Shown: positions 38,547 through 49,440 of the stretch, in pieces | Layout of the letters: every line of letters begins with the position of its first letter | Position numbering within the stretch: the stretch's first letter is position 1 | Assembly (NCBI GenBank): GCA_003344405.1 | Contig: NOWV01000088.1 | Coordinates: 1-64,000 of the forward strand | Origin: Trichoplax sp. H2 | Taxonomy: Eukaryota; Placozoa; Uniplacotomia; Trichoplacea | Direction of reading: 5' to 3' | DNA: 64,000 nucleotides | The notes under the pieces: generated by a model | Database searches by the model: none | Seen by the model: the letters and a program-made list of their open reading frames with translations, nothing else | Told to the model about the DNA's origin: nothing | Position numbers and translations under genes: made by a program

Positions 38547-39023
38547 TGGGCAACTAATTCAATCCATAAGCTTGATTTAGTTGGTAGAATTGGACTGTTC
38601 TAGATGTGAGATGCGATTGCTTGCGGAAAGCAGACGTTACTTTGGGCTACTAATTCAATCCATAAGCTTGATTTAGTTGGTAGAATTGGACTGTTCTAGA
38701 TGTGAGATACGATTGCTTGCGGAAAGCAGACGTTATTTGGGGCTACTAATTCAATCCATAAGCTTGATTTAGTTGGTAGAATTGGACTGTTCTAGATGTG
38801 AGATACGATTGCTTGCGGAAAGCAGACGTTACTTTGAGCTACTAATTCAATCCATAAGTTTGATTTAGTTGGTAGAATTGGACTGTTCTAGATGTGAGAT
38901 ACGATTGCTTGCGGAAAGCAGACGTTATTTGGGGCTACTAATTCAATCAATAAGCTTGATTTAGCTGGTAGAATTGGACTGTTCTAGATGTGAGATACGA
39001 TTGCTTGCGGAAAGCAGACATTA
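38547..39023. repeat. Tandem array, unit about 97 bp, five copies
   Basis: Units share CTACTAATTCAATCCATAAG, then TGATTTAGTTGGTAGAATTG, and end with a potential hairpin TGCTTGCGGAAAGCA (5-bp stem). Copies begin near 38550, 38646, 38743, 38839 and 38935 and differ by only a few bases, so the array is young. Confidence 0.95.
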
Positions 39024-39656
39024 TTAACAAAGAGATTTAGCTAAAGCACCCACACAACGTATACGTATTTCTTATTGATTGATTGAATTAGTTCATCAAT
39101 GTTACCACTACATTGTCTGTCTTTTTATCAAATCTCCTTAAATCACCCACTACCATAACGGTTCAATTGAACAGGCAGTTTTCTAAAACTAGGTATGGAC
39201 AGGGAGAATAGATATTACTTGATGAAAAGTTTAAGTGAACGCCAGAATATTATACGCGGTATCGTAAACATTATCACTCGAATGCCATCATCAATCTACC
39301 TAATTTCTTATCCATACAATTCGCCGAATAAAGTATACAATTTCTTGTTGTAAGATGTAAAAACTATCAAAGTCGCGGTACATAGGCTGGTGAGTTATTT
39401 ACATGGTCGTGGCATTGAATTTATAAATGTATTGTAATCCACGATTTGCTGCGCTATCTTCTATTTATTACTGTGAACATTGATAATTTCATGGTAACAT
39501 ATCAAATTATGTATGAACTAATAGCTACATGAAATTTCGTTAGAAGTTACTACATTCGATACAAATTATAAAAAATAAAACAGCTACCAATAAGTCGTAT
39601 CCATAGAAATTTATCATAGAGTATTTTAAGAGACAGGGAAGTTCTGTTAGTTGCTA
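39024..39656. other. Intergenic, 3' side of legumain
   Basis: AT-rich DNA with no exon, RNA gene or repeat that I can support; it probably includes the legumain 3'UTR. Confidence 0.4.
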
Positions 39657-42600
39657 CTAGTATGGATGAAGTAAAGATCTAAACATAAAATGTGACAGAC
39701 TTGGATAGGATCATTAAGCACAAATAAATGAAGAAAGTTAGTGGCAAATCTTGTTAATTGCTGACAGAATCCTATGATTGAGTAAAATGAACAATAGAAA
39801 AAAAATGAATGCAAATATGGAAAACACTTTTCTTCGCTGCGCTGTACCGTACTAGACATACCTTATATTCATACGTGATTTAACTTATTTGTTACAATAG
39901 TAATTAATTATAGTTTAGTAAAAATTCAAAAGTCAAACTTACATTGATTCGGTCATTCGCTCCGTTTCACACAGGTTAACCAGAACATAAACCATACGCA
40001 TGGCATAGTCATTCTATCAAATATAATAGTCTATTAGCTACTAGACCTTGTAACAACTCTACTTTATTAAAATCTTCTACATTACCTTGCCAAGGTTATA
40101 ACATTTCTCTGAGAACGATTTAGTCATAACATGTAAACAATCAAAATTCTTAATATCATGCTTTTGGTGATGCATAATATGATGAGCAAGTTCAAAATTG
40201 TTTTCAACAGCTTCTATGAGAATGGATCGTATCGTCTTATCAATTTTTTCGCGATGCTGCAAGGTTTAGTAGAGGTGTGAAAGGATAAAATATTTAAAGA
40301 TTGATATCTATTAGTAATCATGACATATAGGAAAGATTAAATTTACAATTTACAGATTCATACGATCTCCAATTTACGACATTCGTGTTTTACCTCAATT
40401 AGCTTCTCTAACTGTCCTATATAGTGTTGTCGCTCAGTCTTTGATGTGGCATCAGTAATACGGTTACTTAAAATAACTACTGGTACATCTGGAGCTGCGA
40501 CAGTGTCCATCGGAGGTAACGGATAAGGATCGAATAGTTTTGATGGAGTATTGGATTTTGGATCGCCTTGAAAATTATCTAGATCTTCCTCGTCGAATGA
40601 CTAGCCAAACACAAGATTGTGGTTAAAGGATATAACTTATTTATAAATCAATTTTTTCTTCCTATCCAATAATTCTACAAGGAAATTACCATATCACCAT
40701 ATTTGCAGACTTTACTAGTATTGGTCTTTCTTCGAACGGTATCAAACTGTTGAATTAAGGTTTCTGTTTGCATGTCAGCCTAGAATTTCGTTTTATTATT
40801 TATTGCAGTGAACAAAAGCTGTAGCGTAAAAGGAAGCCACAGGAAAATGTGGATTTAAAGTTATCAATTATAATTAATTAATCGTATCACTTTATACCTG
40901 ATCGGAATTTTGCATCCAATTTATGCTGTATACATCACCAAGATATGTGCCCCTTTTCTTATCATAATAGCAGGCGTACGAGGAATGAGTCGGATCGGAA
41001 GCAGTAGTAACATAGACTGTCGAAGAAAATGAATCAGATCTTAAATATTGCACACGTGTGGCTATATTTCATGGATTAAGGTTTTACAATTGTATTAATA
41101 CCATTTTTGTTATCGGCTAAGACATTATGAAACATTGATCCTGCCTCACAAGCTTCAACGTAAATAACCAACTAGAATCATAGAGAAATGTTCAAGTTGT
41201 AGATTTATCTTATCTGATTCATTATATAATCTGTATAGAAAGCGGATTTGAACCTGTTTGAACATTTTCTTCATGTACATTTGGTTGATGGTCTGGTTAA
41301 GCATCTTAGCGGTTAACTGATTAAGGAAAGGATAACATAAAGAAATAGCTATGATAAGGATAAAGATATTTTGTCTGCTGTGTATAGAATGATTAATCAA
41401 AATAGAATGTGATATTACTTACAATGTCCTCAGGAAAGGCCACAAGACCTTGCGCACCATGATCGACAAAATTGATGAAAACACGATCATTTGGCCCACT
41501 ATTTGAGAAAAAGATTGCATGCTTTTAAATGGCCTTAGCACGATTTCTATTACAGTAATTAACAATTTCAATAAAATTGTTTGCTGTTTCCGTTACGAGA
41601 TATAATATCAGACCTCTTCAGTACTTTTCCACTGCCACCTGTGACTTTGTCTGCATTACCCAGTAAAACGTTGATGAAATTTGTTGGATTGACATGCTAT
41701 TATGTAAACAAAAACAAATAATTGAAGTTATTTCTAATCAAAAGGACTATAAATTTTAAACTTCGATGTCCATGAGAGTGATTTCAACGGAAATGATGTA
41801 GTAAGACGATCAACTTACATTTTTGGTGTAATCTTTTAGAACGTTGGCGTATACGTTAGGACCATAAGGCTAATAAGGAGAAAAAAGGAATAATATGAGT
41901 AACATTTTGCAGATGCTGTACTAGTTGATAAAATATGAAAAGACAGAGACACTGCCGATTCCTCATAAGAGCAGTTCATTTTAAAAGCATACGTGTCCTT
42001 TTAAGATTGCCAAATATCTTGACAGTAAATTTGCCCTTATATATACCCATGTGCTGACAAGAGCAAAAAAGTGCTCCAAGATTACTGTGTAGTAATCATT
42101 AAGATCGATAAAATTAGACTTACCCTATTGATAATCTTTCCAGGGGTTGGGTTGCTAGTTTAGTCAACAAAACAGATGAAAACAAAATGTTCGAAATGTC
42201 AGTGTTTCATCCATAACTAGCATCAGGAGAGCTGCGATTGCGACTTACTTTTCGTTTTCGGCAATGTCATCGTACATCATGACCACAATACGCTCATCAG
42301 GGAATCCATTTTTATGAAGGATCTGATAAGCATGGCATATATCGGCCTAAAATAAAAAATCAGTAAGATTTGAATGAGATTGAAAGAAATGAAGGCCAAT
42401 GTTGTACAAGATTGGAAAATAGGCATTGATATTCTTGAGTATAACCTGGCTATTATACGGTATTTCATACGTGTATAGCAAAGTCTTTTCATGATTGCGC
42501 TATTCATTTTAGTCTTATCCTTTTGAATAGGATATTCAACTCAAATTGGAATGCTCCATTCTGTCATAGCGTGTAACACCATGTCGAGAAAATGAATACT

Positions 42601-43895
42601 ATTGCCTTGTTTACATACTACAAAACGACCGATGATCTTTATTTTCTCTACTATCTATCCATCTCCCATACAATAAATGGAAGAAAAGTGGCAATCGATC
42701 TAGTAAAGTATTAAGCGATCGCCATTTACAGTAATAGAACGTAGAAGTAGTGTACTCTTTCCAGTGTAGGCAAATTGATTATCGTCAGTTCCATCCTAAT
42801 ATGAGCCAAGGTTGCAAAAAAGGTGAGCAGTAGTCGCACGATGGAGATGCTTTACTGTTACGCATTCATTCCTCTCCTTTCCTACTTAATACTGTATGTA
42901 AAGGATATTCAACTCAAATTGGAATGCTCCATTTCTGTCATAGCGTGTAACACCATGTCGAGAAAATGAATACTATTGCCTTGTTTACATACTACAAAAC
43001 GACCGATGATCTTCATTTTCTCTACTATCTATCCATCTCCCATACAATAAATGGAAGAAAAGTGGCAATCGATCTAGTAAAGTATTAAGCGATCGCCATT
43101 TACAGTAATAGAACGTAGAAATAGTGTACTCTTTCCAGTGTAGGCAAATTGATTATCGTCAGTTCCATCCTAATATCAGCCAAGGTTGAAAAAAGGTGAG
43201 CAGTAGTCGCACGATGGAGATGCTTTACGCATTCATTCCTTTCCTTTCCTACTGAATACTGTATGTAAAGCATTACCATCAAGATGCATGACGTAATAGT
43301 CTTACCGGACAATAACATCCGAAAAGTACACACAGGATCCAAGTGGAATAAGTTCGCGATTTAGAATCAAAATTCGATTGGGAAGTACATGGATCCCTCA
43401 GTAGTATCACACAGTATCACTGTGTAACATTTCTATATCGTGAAATTGTCAATGGGAATATGTGTAAACGAATTATTTTATTTTTCTGGCCTTCCTTGCA
43501 GAGAGATGGTCAAGTGGTATACAGAGTACAGTATAGCGTGTTTCATTTCCTTTTCGACGCTTGAACTGGGGGAAAAATATATAACTAAAAACTAACGTGT
43601 CAATACAATAGTTTATAACGACATGTAATCTTGAAGTTAACTGTATGTATAGAAGTAGTTGTATGGATAGCAATCACTTTGATTGATACATTTAATTTAA
43701 AATATTGGATGCTAAAATAACATTGCTGTCCTACGATGGAAAACTTACTTGATGTCTGTAATTGTCCCAACCATTGGAGCCAGCTACGAGGACTGCCCAA
43801 TTTTTGCCGTCATCTTCACGAGAATGCAACGATGGTAGAGCTAGCAAGAGCCCCGTTAAACAGGTCATAACAACGATGACTGTTAATTTCCACAT
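39657..43895 (-). CDS. LGMN: Legumain (asparaginyl endopeptidase, C13 family)
   Basis: Lysosomal cysteine protease cutting after Asn. Fourteen minus-strand exons: 43895-43749, 42346-42249, 42154-42124, 41869-41819, 41696-41614, 41498-41423, 41316-41254, 41171-41102, 41016-40898, 40779-40690, 40600-40394, 40256-40086, 40013-39943, 39678-39657. They give 432 residues, against 433 in humans. A signal peptide starts at MWKLTV; an in-frame ATG ten codons upstream exists, but the inner one fits a signal peptide better. Core motifs: [43 protein letters not shown] (catalytic His), [10 protein letters not shown] (catalytic Cys), [16 protein letters not shown] and [11 protein letters not shown]. The C-terminal stabilising domain includes CLHVMTKSF and VYVLVNLCE. 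The final 22-nt exon (ending SLLHPY) fits by phase and splice signal but has no sequence support. Intron 1 contains a 373-bp tandem duplication. Confidence 0.95.
42529..43271. repeat. Direct tandem duplication (2 x about 372 bp) in legumain intron 1
   Basis: The segment 42529-42901 beginning AGGATATTCAACTC is repeated head to tail at 42902-43271 with only scattered differences. No exon lies inside. The high identity points to a recent duplication. Confidence 0.93.
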
Positions 43896-44289
43896 TTTAC
43901 TCTTGTATGCAAGGGATTCTCTCAATAATTGTGAAATAAGTTGGAGCTATATCTGCAACAGCCAGAAGATTAATATTTGACAGTAGTGGAGAAGAAGGTT
44001 AACGCGCAACTACTGTAAATCGACGTGGATTGACTGACAGACTGACGAGTCCGTCGTACACTACAATGGCTATTGTTTACATTATTGGACAAGCAGAGAC
44101 AAGTACTATCCTACTGTACTATGGCGACTGGTGATAGTTTTCAGTATGTATATAGTTACAGTATCAGAGCAGGTCAGAGTCACGTGACATACAGTAGCAT
44201 CACGCAGGACAGTACTGTACACTGTATACTACTTTATCCTTCTGTACAGTGTACAGTGTACAGTGGACTATGCAGTACTGTACACTGTG
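43896..44289. promoter_or_regulatory. Legumain upstream region with GTACAGTA-type motif cluster
   Basis: From about 44105 to 44300 the sequence is dominated by overlapping TACTGTAC, GTACAGTG and CACTGTAC words, 200-400 bp upstream of the legumain start. The same motif class lies upstream of several other genes here. Regulatory function is inferred from position. Confidence 0.45.
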
Positions 44290-44880
44290 CACTGTACAGT
44301 TTGTCCCAGTCCATTTTCCCCATAAACTTCGAAAGTAAAAAATTGAAATTTCTGTCGATTTTCAATAAAATACAAGTCAATCGATAGATTGTATAACGTA
44401 GTTCTGCATATAGTTAATTTCTGTCGATTTTCAACAAGATACAAGTCAATCGATAGATTGTATAACGTAGTTCTGCACATAGTTAATTAGACTGTATAAC
44501 GTAGTTCGGTATATAGTTAATTTCTGTCGATTTTCAATAAAATACAAGTCAATCGATAGACTGTATAACGTAGTTCTGCATATAGTTAATTTCTGCCGAT
44601 TTTCAATAAAATACAAGTCAATCGATAGACTGTATAACGTAGTTCTGCATATAGTTAATTTCTGTCGATTTTCAATAAAATACAAGTCAATCGATAGATT
44701 GTATAACGTAGTTCTGTATATAGTTAATATGTTATACTATAGCAGTTATTGTACCCAGATAAATCGATCAATTGATATTGAGTCAATCGATAGATTGACA
44801 TGTATTTTATTGAAAATGGACAAAAATTTCAATTTTTTGTCGATAAAATTTTTCGGGAAAAAGTTCTGGGACAATTTGTA
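44290..44880. mobile_element. Long inverted-repeat element with a 69-bp tandem core
   Basis: The left arm (about 44290-44385) and right arm (about 44785-44880, reverse complement) align over roughly 95 bp. Shared pieces include TTTGTCCCAG or its variant, AAAAAATTGAAATTT, TTTTCAATAAAATACA and the AATCGATAGATT region. Between them a 69-bp unit (TTAATTTCTGTCGATTTTCA onward) repeats about five times at 44347, 44416, 44519, 44588 and 44657, with one shortened copy near 44485. There is no transposase. This looks like a non-autonomous foldback or MITE-like element whose core has expanded. I could not define a clear target-site duplication. Confidence 0.75.
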
Positions 44881-46449
44881 CAGTACTTAACCCTCCTGTA
44901 TACTATAGTATGATCCTTTTCCAAACCGATAAATCAGTACACATTAATGTATACTGAACGCCGGCATTTTGGTACGAAATCCGGTCAATTTTTGATACAG
45001 TATATGGAATTGGTGTATATATATATTGGTTCATAATAAAGCGTTGAACTTCATATTAAAGAATTAGATATCAAAAAGATCACGCTGTACAGTTGAAGTT
45101 ATTGTAAAACTAACTACTAACTCTATTCTCTCTTTCTTGTATTGAAAAATGCCGGCTTATGCTCGCCATACTTTGCATATTTTATACGCGTAGGGAACAT
45201 ATAGAGGAACAGTAGAGGACATGGTGAAAAATAATTCTGTTCAATGGATTCCAGAAAAGCATGTTGGATTCATTCTTTTATTCTTGTAACTACTCTAAAT
45301 CAAACGTAAAATACATGCGTATAATCTTGAACCCTATCAACTACTGTTGGTATCCTTAGTCTGGCAACAATTCTCAACGAAGCAAAGTCACGTCTTATTT
45401 GCATTTGGTACATACTTTATTTAAGTCATAGTTAACTAGGATTGCGACAACGTGCTAATATTACAGAAAGATAATACATATGTACATTACTATTTAATTT
45501 GCGACAACTACTGCAGAATGGACGAATTTACTGTAACACACTAAAATCCTACTTTTAGTTATACAAATACTGTACATAGATACAGCACGCGTGCATTTAT
45601 ACAATTATTTTTCCCATTCACTTGATTGACGATTCAATAAGGAAAAGATCTTATAGACTAGTATGGTACTTTGAAATAACACACATATTTTTCTTTTTTG
45701 TTTGCTTGGAGCATTAATCAGCATGTGGCAGGCTAAAAGAGTAGTTCAATGGCGCAAGTCCTGTACAGTCCATTATTACTTTATCTTGTGATTACTTCTA
45801 CCAGTATGTAATGTATTGTTATGTGCTTCAAAGAAACTTTATGATAATTGAACTATAAAAAATTAAAGAAGCCAATTTTTTGGCCAATTTTCTTAATTAT
45901 CAGTGATATACTAATTACGAAGAACGCATTTTATTAAACAATTGCATGACAGGATCCAAACGCCTCAGGGGGATTAATTCACTGGAGTAAGCGAATGAGA
46001 TAACTTTAGGTAATTAGGTAAAAGTATTGATGAGTCTATCGGTAGTGGTTATGTATAATATAACACTATAGTTTGTAGTTATAGTATTTATAAATTTCCT
46101 TACAGAGCTTTTACGAGCGAAGAGTTATAACTACAATCATAGCTATGAAAATTCTTACGTGTTAATGAGAACAGAAGCGAAAATTAAATCATCATGCCAC
46201 AAGTTTCAGGACGGTTCCTATGGTAACATAATTAAAAGCAATATATTATAATGCATCCAAGATTTAGATGAAAACAAGTTAAAAGTTATACTTTCATGAA
46301 GGATAGAAATACATACGCAATTATCAAATATTGCCCAGCAGAGTATCGACTACATTAACCTTGGTCAGAGTCGGTAAACCCGGATACTACGCCTGTATTT
46401 CAGAAAAAATTATGCTCAAGAATTCCAACGATCACGTAAGCCCAAGTTA
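44881..46449. other. Upstream region of the IDO fusion gene
   Basis: No exon is firmly supported. A TTTCAG acceptor-like site at 46398-46403 lies in the same open frame that leads into the fusion gene, so a short upstream exon might exist. The in-frame stop upstream is at 46375-46377. Confidence 0.4.
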
Positions 46450-49440
46450 ATGGCAGACAGACATCAATTACAAATAATCTTAGGTAATAAAAATGATGGA
46501 CAGTATCAAAGCAAACTTCGTGCTAGAGTCTTATTGGAAATGTGGGATAAAAATCCTGAATTAAGACCAGAGGGCCACGTCTATACTCATGGTTTTTATC
46601 CTCCCCAATTAATAGCGGATCCTGACCCAGATCAGTTACCTGAAAAATGCAAGGTGCTATTTTTATTTACAAAAAATATCTCCAATAGTTATTCACCTCG
46701 TTTCCGGAATGAAATACTTCAACTGCCTGATATTTCTGATGAAATTGATGATTTACCTATCAATACGGTCACTATCTTACTTGGAGCAATCACTGTGATT
46801 TCATTAATTTATTGGAATTATTATGGCCACATCAATGCATTCCGTAGCCCTAAATTGCCTATTAGTCTGCATAACGCTTGGATAGAATGCTGTAGGAAAT
46901 TACATCGAATTCCTTCCTATACAATTGATACTCTAACTATAGATAATATTCTTTCAATAAGATCTGTTGAAGAATTTTCTCTTAAAAACATAAGGCAAAG
47001 ATTTTCATTTTTTAATGCGGATGAATTCGGCTCTAGTTCCGAAACTACTTTTTTGGGATATTCATTCGCTGCTCTCAGATATGCATGCCATGGCATTGTA
47101 GACATAGCGTTAAATCTTCAGCTGGCTATGCACAACCATGATAAAGAGGGGATTATAGCAAATCTTAACCAATTAATTGTAATGGCTGATCAAGCGTCTA
47201 ATGCGCTGTCAGAAGTCAAGCTTAATCCCTATGCCGAAATAGCTATAATCCCTTCACATTGGAGCATTCTAGGCCAAGTTGGACCTATTCCACCAGAGCA
47301 GCTATTAAGTCCTAAGAGTAAGAAAACAGTCGAAGTATTAACTGAAAAGAATTTAAATTGGAATACTGCTACAGATGAAAGCTTAAATAACTTAGCGAAT
47401 GAGAATAAGTTATACGGGACTACTGCTAGTGGATTATTTGATCCCATTTTTGCCACTTTTGATATAATTATTGATCGATCACATACATCGGAACTTGGGA
47501 AAATGTTTATTAGTACACAGCGACTATTGCCTAAAGCCTATCTACAATTCTTAGAGGCGTTTAGATCAGATTTTAAGAAAACAGGTAGCCTTAGACAATA
47601 CTTAGAAACTTTTGGTGATTCAGAATTAGCAAAGACTTTTAATTTACTCGAGCGTTCCTACCATAGATTTTTGAATATGCATCGTAGCAAAGCCCTAGGA
47701 CTTCTATCTTTTGCAACCCAAATGGATAGAAATATGACTGTAGCTAATAGAGAGACAAAGTCTGAAAACGCTTACAAGGAAATTAGCGCTGATTTAGATG
47801 CAGGAATTAACGATCGTCAATTTATAAGCCGATTATATCCTGCAACTATTCAATCTACTCCTGCAAATCTTAATCAACGTAAAAATCTACAATATGTAAT
47901 GTTATTTATTGGTAGTAAAACCTTTTCATATCGAGAGGGTGATAAAATCGGTGTACTAATACCAAATACTGCTACAAATTATCGCAGTATATCTCAAAAT
48001 TTTACATTAAACATACATACTAAAGATCCAGTTGAAAGCCAATGGATAATATTTTTGCGTCAGTATTTTGGAATAGTGGATGGTAAGCTATCAAAAGAAA
48101 TATTCATCAAATATGCTGATTTTTCGAATAGCAATATTAAAAGCTCTCCATCAGAAATTCCTCCTAAAGTACCTCGTGTATATAGCATAGCCTCATTCGA
48201 TAATGACAACATTAAAATACTTGTTGAACGCATAGATAATGGGGAAGTATCACCAATACTTGCACCTCAAAATAATTTATTTAATAAAGATCAAATTGTT
48301 AATATTTTTCCTGTTAGTTCTTCATTCCAACTTCCACAAGATACTTCAAAACCAATTGTCATGATTGGTATAGGTTCAGGGGTTGCTCCATATCAATCAT
48401 TTATTGATCGTAATAAGAAAATGGATGAAGGTCGCAATATGTTTCTATATTTTGGTTGCAGGACTAAAGAGGGTGCTCCTGATAAGATCGATTACACAAA
48501 ACTCTGTCTCTCTGCAGATAATAGGCAAAACTTGAAAGAATCGGAATACATCTACAATGGTCGAATTACTAGTTACTTATCATCAACAGAAGGGCAAAAT
48601 AAATTGCGTGAATTATGTTCTCAAGGTGCATTTATTTACATTTGTGGTCCAACAACTTTGTATAGAGATATGATTACAGTATTGAAATCGGCTATAGGTA
48701 TAAAACAACTATTGACAATGTTGACTGATCGTATTAGAGTTGAAGTATATAGACCAATATTAAATGATGGTAGACGAAAAATATCGGTATACGATGTTAT
48801 CACTCATAATGGAGGATCGAATGGTTCGTGGATGGTTATTGATGACTGTGTCTACGATGTCGGCCAATATATCGATCTTCATCCAGGGGGCAATGAAATA
48901 ATAGAATCGGTATTAGGAACCGATGCAACGGCGTTATTTAATCTATTTCCGACTTTACATGGAAAAATGGCACGATCAATCTTACAGTTATACTATATTG
49001 GTGATGTTGAGAAATTAGGTAACGATTTTGAAAGGTTAGCTTATGACGTGACAAGGAAGCAAAATTCTATTGCTGCATGGTATGGTGATAATCATGAAAA
49101 GCAATATTTTTTCGTCATGAAAAATTTGGATGCTCATGTTGCGTGTCAACATTATTTTAATGACGTGAAGAAATCCTTAGTTGGAGATGGTAGAGTTAAT
49201 AAAGAATTACCCGCTTTACAGGTGATACATGAGTATAATGAATTAGTTCAAGATGAAAAATTTGTATTTCCATATTTGAGAAATACTGCAGGCGATCTAG
49301 TGACGGAGGACGATGAATGGAAAATTATGCAAACGTTGTATGAATATAAATCGATAGTGAAACAATTAGATATTTTCTATTTGGATAAACTAAAACGAGT
49401 GTTGGTGAAAGATCTTTGTTGCATTACAAGTGAAAACTAA
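46450..49440 (+). CDS. IDO-like dioxygenase fused to FAD/NADPH reductase and cytochrome b5
   Basis: A single uninterrupted 996-residue frame. Residues about 60-425 follow the indoleamine 2,3-dioxygenase fold: a helix at 103-125, LPISLHNAWIECCRKL (136-151), FLGYSFAAL (201-209; the Ser aligns with the distal Ser of IDO1), YGTTASGLF (322-330), RLLPKAYLQFLEAF, SLRQYLETFGDSEL and LERSYHRF with the proximal haem His at 405. Residues about 480-750 are a cytochrome P450/sulfite reductase-type FAD-NADPH module: YREGDKIGVLIPN, RVYS (576-579, FAD), GIGSGVAP (640-647), YFGCRTKEG and YICGP (730-734). There is no FMN (flavodoxin) domain. Residues about 777-856 are cytochrome b5 with HPGG (His 811) and the second haem ligand His 837. 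A helical tail follows. Predicted path: NADPH to FAD to b5 haem to dioxygenase haem. The Phe and Arg that bind tryptophan in IDO1 are not evident near NPYAEIAII, so the substrate may differ. An upstream exon cannot be excluded. I know no named gene with this order. Confidence 0.9.
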   Translation: MADRHQLQIILGNKNDGQYQSKLRARVLLEMWDKNPELRPEGHVYTHGFYPPQLIADPDPDQLPEKCKVLFLFTKNISNSYSPRFRNEILQLPDISDEIDDLPINTVTILLGAITVISLIYWNYYGHINAFRSPKLPISLHNAWIECCRKLHRIPSYTIDTLTIDNILSIRSVEEFSLKNIRQRFSFFNADEFGSSSETTFLGYSFAALRYACHGIVDIALNLQLAMHNHDKEGIIANLNQLIVMADQASNALSEVKLNPYAEIAIIPSHWSILGQVGPIPPEQLLSPKSKKTVEVLTEKNLNWNTATDESLNNLANENKLYGTTASGLFDPIFATFDIIIDRSHTSELGKMFISTQRLLPKAYLQFLEAFRSDFKKTGSLRQYLETFGDSELAKTFNLLERSYHRFLNMHRSKALGLLSFATQMDRNMTVANRETKSENAYKEISADLDAGINDRQFISRLYPATIQSTPANLNQRKNLQYVMLFIGSKTFSYREGDKIGVLIPNTATNYRSISQNFTLNIHTKDPVESQWIIFLRQYFGIVDGKLSKEIFIKYADFSNSNIKSSPSEIPPKVPRVYSIASFDNDNIKILVERIDNGEVSPILAPQNNLFNKDQIVNIFPVSSSFQLPQDTSKPIVMIGIGSGVAPYQSFIDRNKKMDEGRNMFLYFGCRTKEGAPDKIDYTKLCLSADNRQNLKESEYIYNGRITSYLSSTEGQNKLRELCSQGAFIYICGPTTLYRDMITVLKSAIGIKQLLTMLTDRIRVEVYRPILNDGRRKISVYDVITHNGGSNGSWMVIDDCVYDVGQYIDLHPGGNEIIESVLGTDATALFNLFPTLHGKMARSILQLYYIGDVEKLGNDFERLAYDVTRKQNSIAAWYGDNHEKQYFFVMKNLDAHVACQHYFNDVKKSLVGDGRVNKELPALQVIHEYNELVQDEKFVFPYLRNTAGDLVTEDDEWKIMQTLYEYKSIVKQLDIFYLDKLKRVLVKDLCCITSEN

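Noticed and set aside
44268-44890. Minus- and plus-strand frames with repeated IDLYFIENRQKL peptides
   Set aside because: A product of the 69-bp tandem core; 69 is a multiple of three, so frames stay open by arithmetic.
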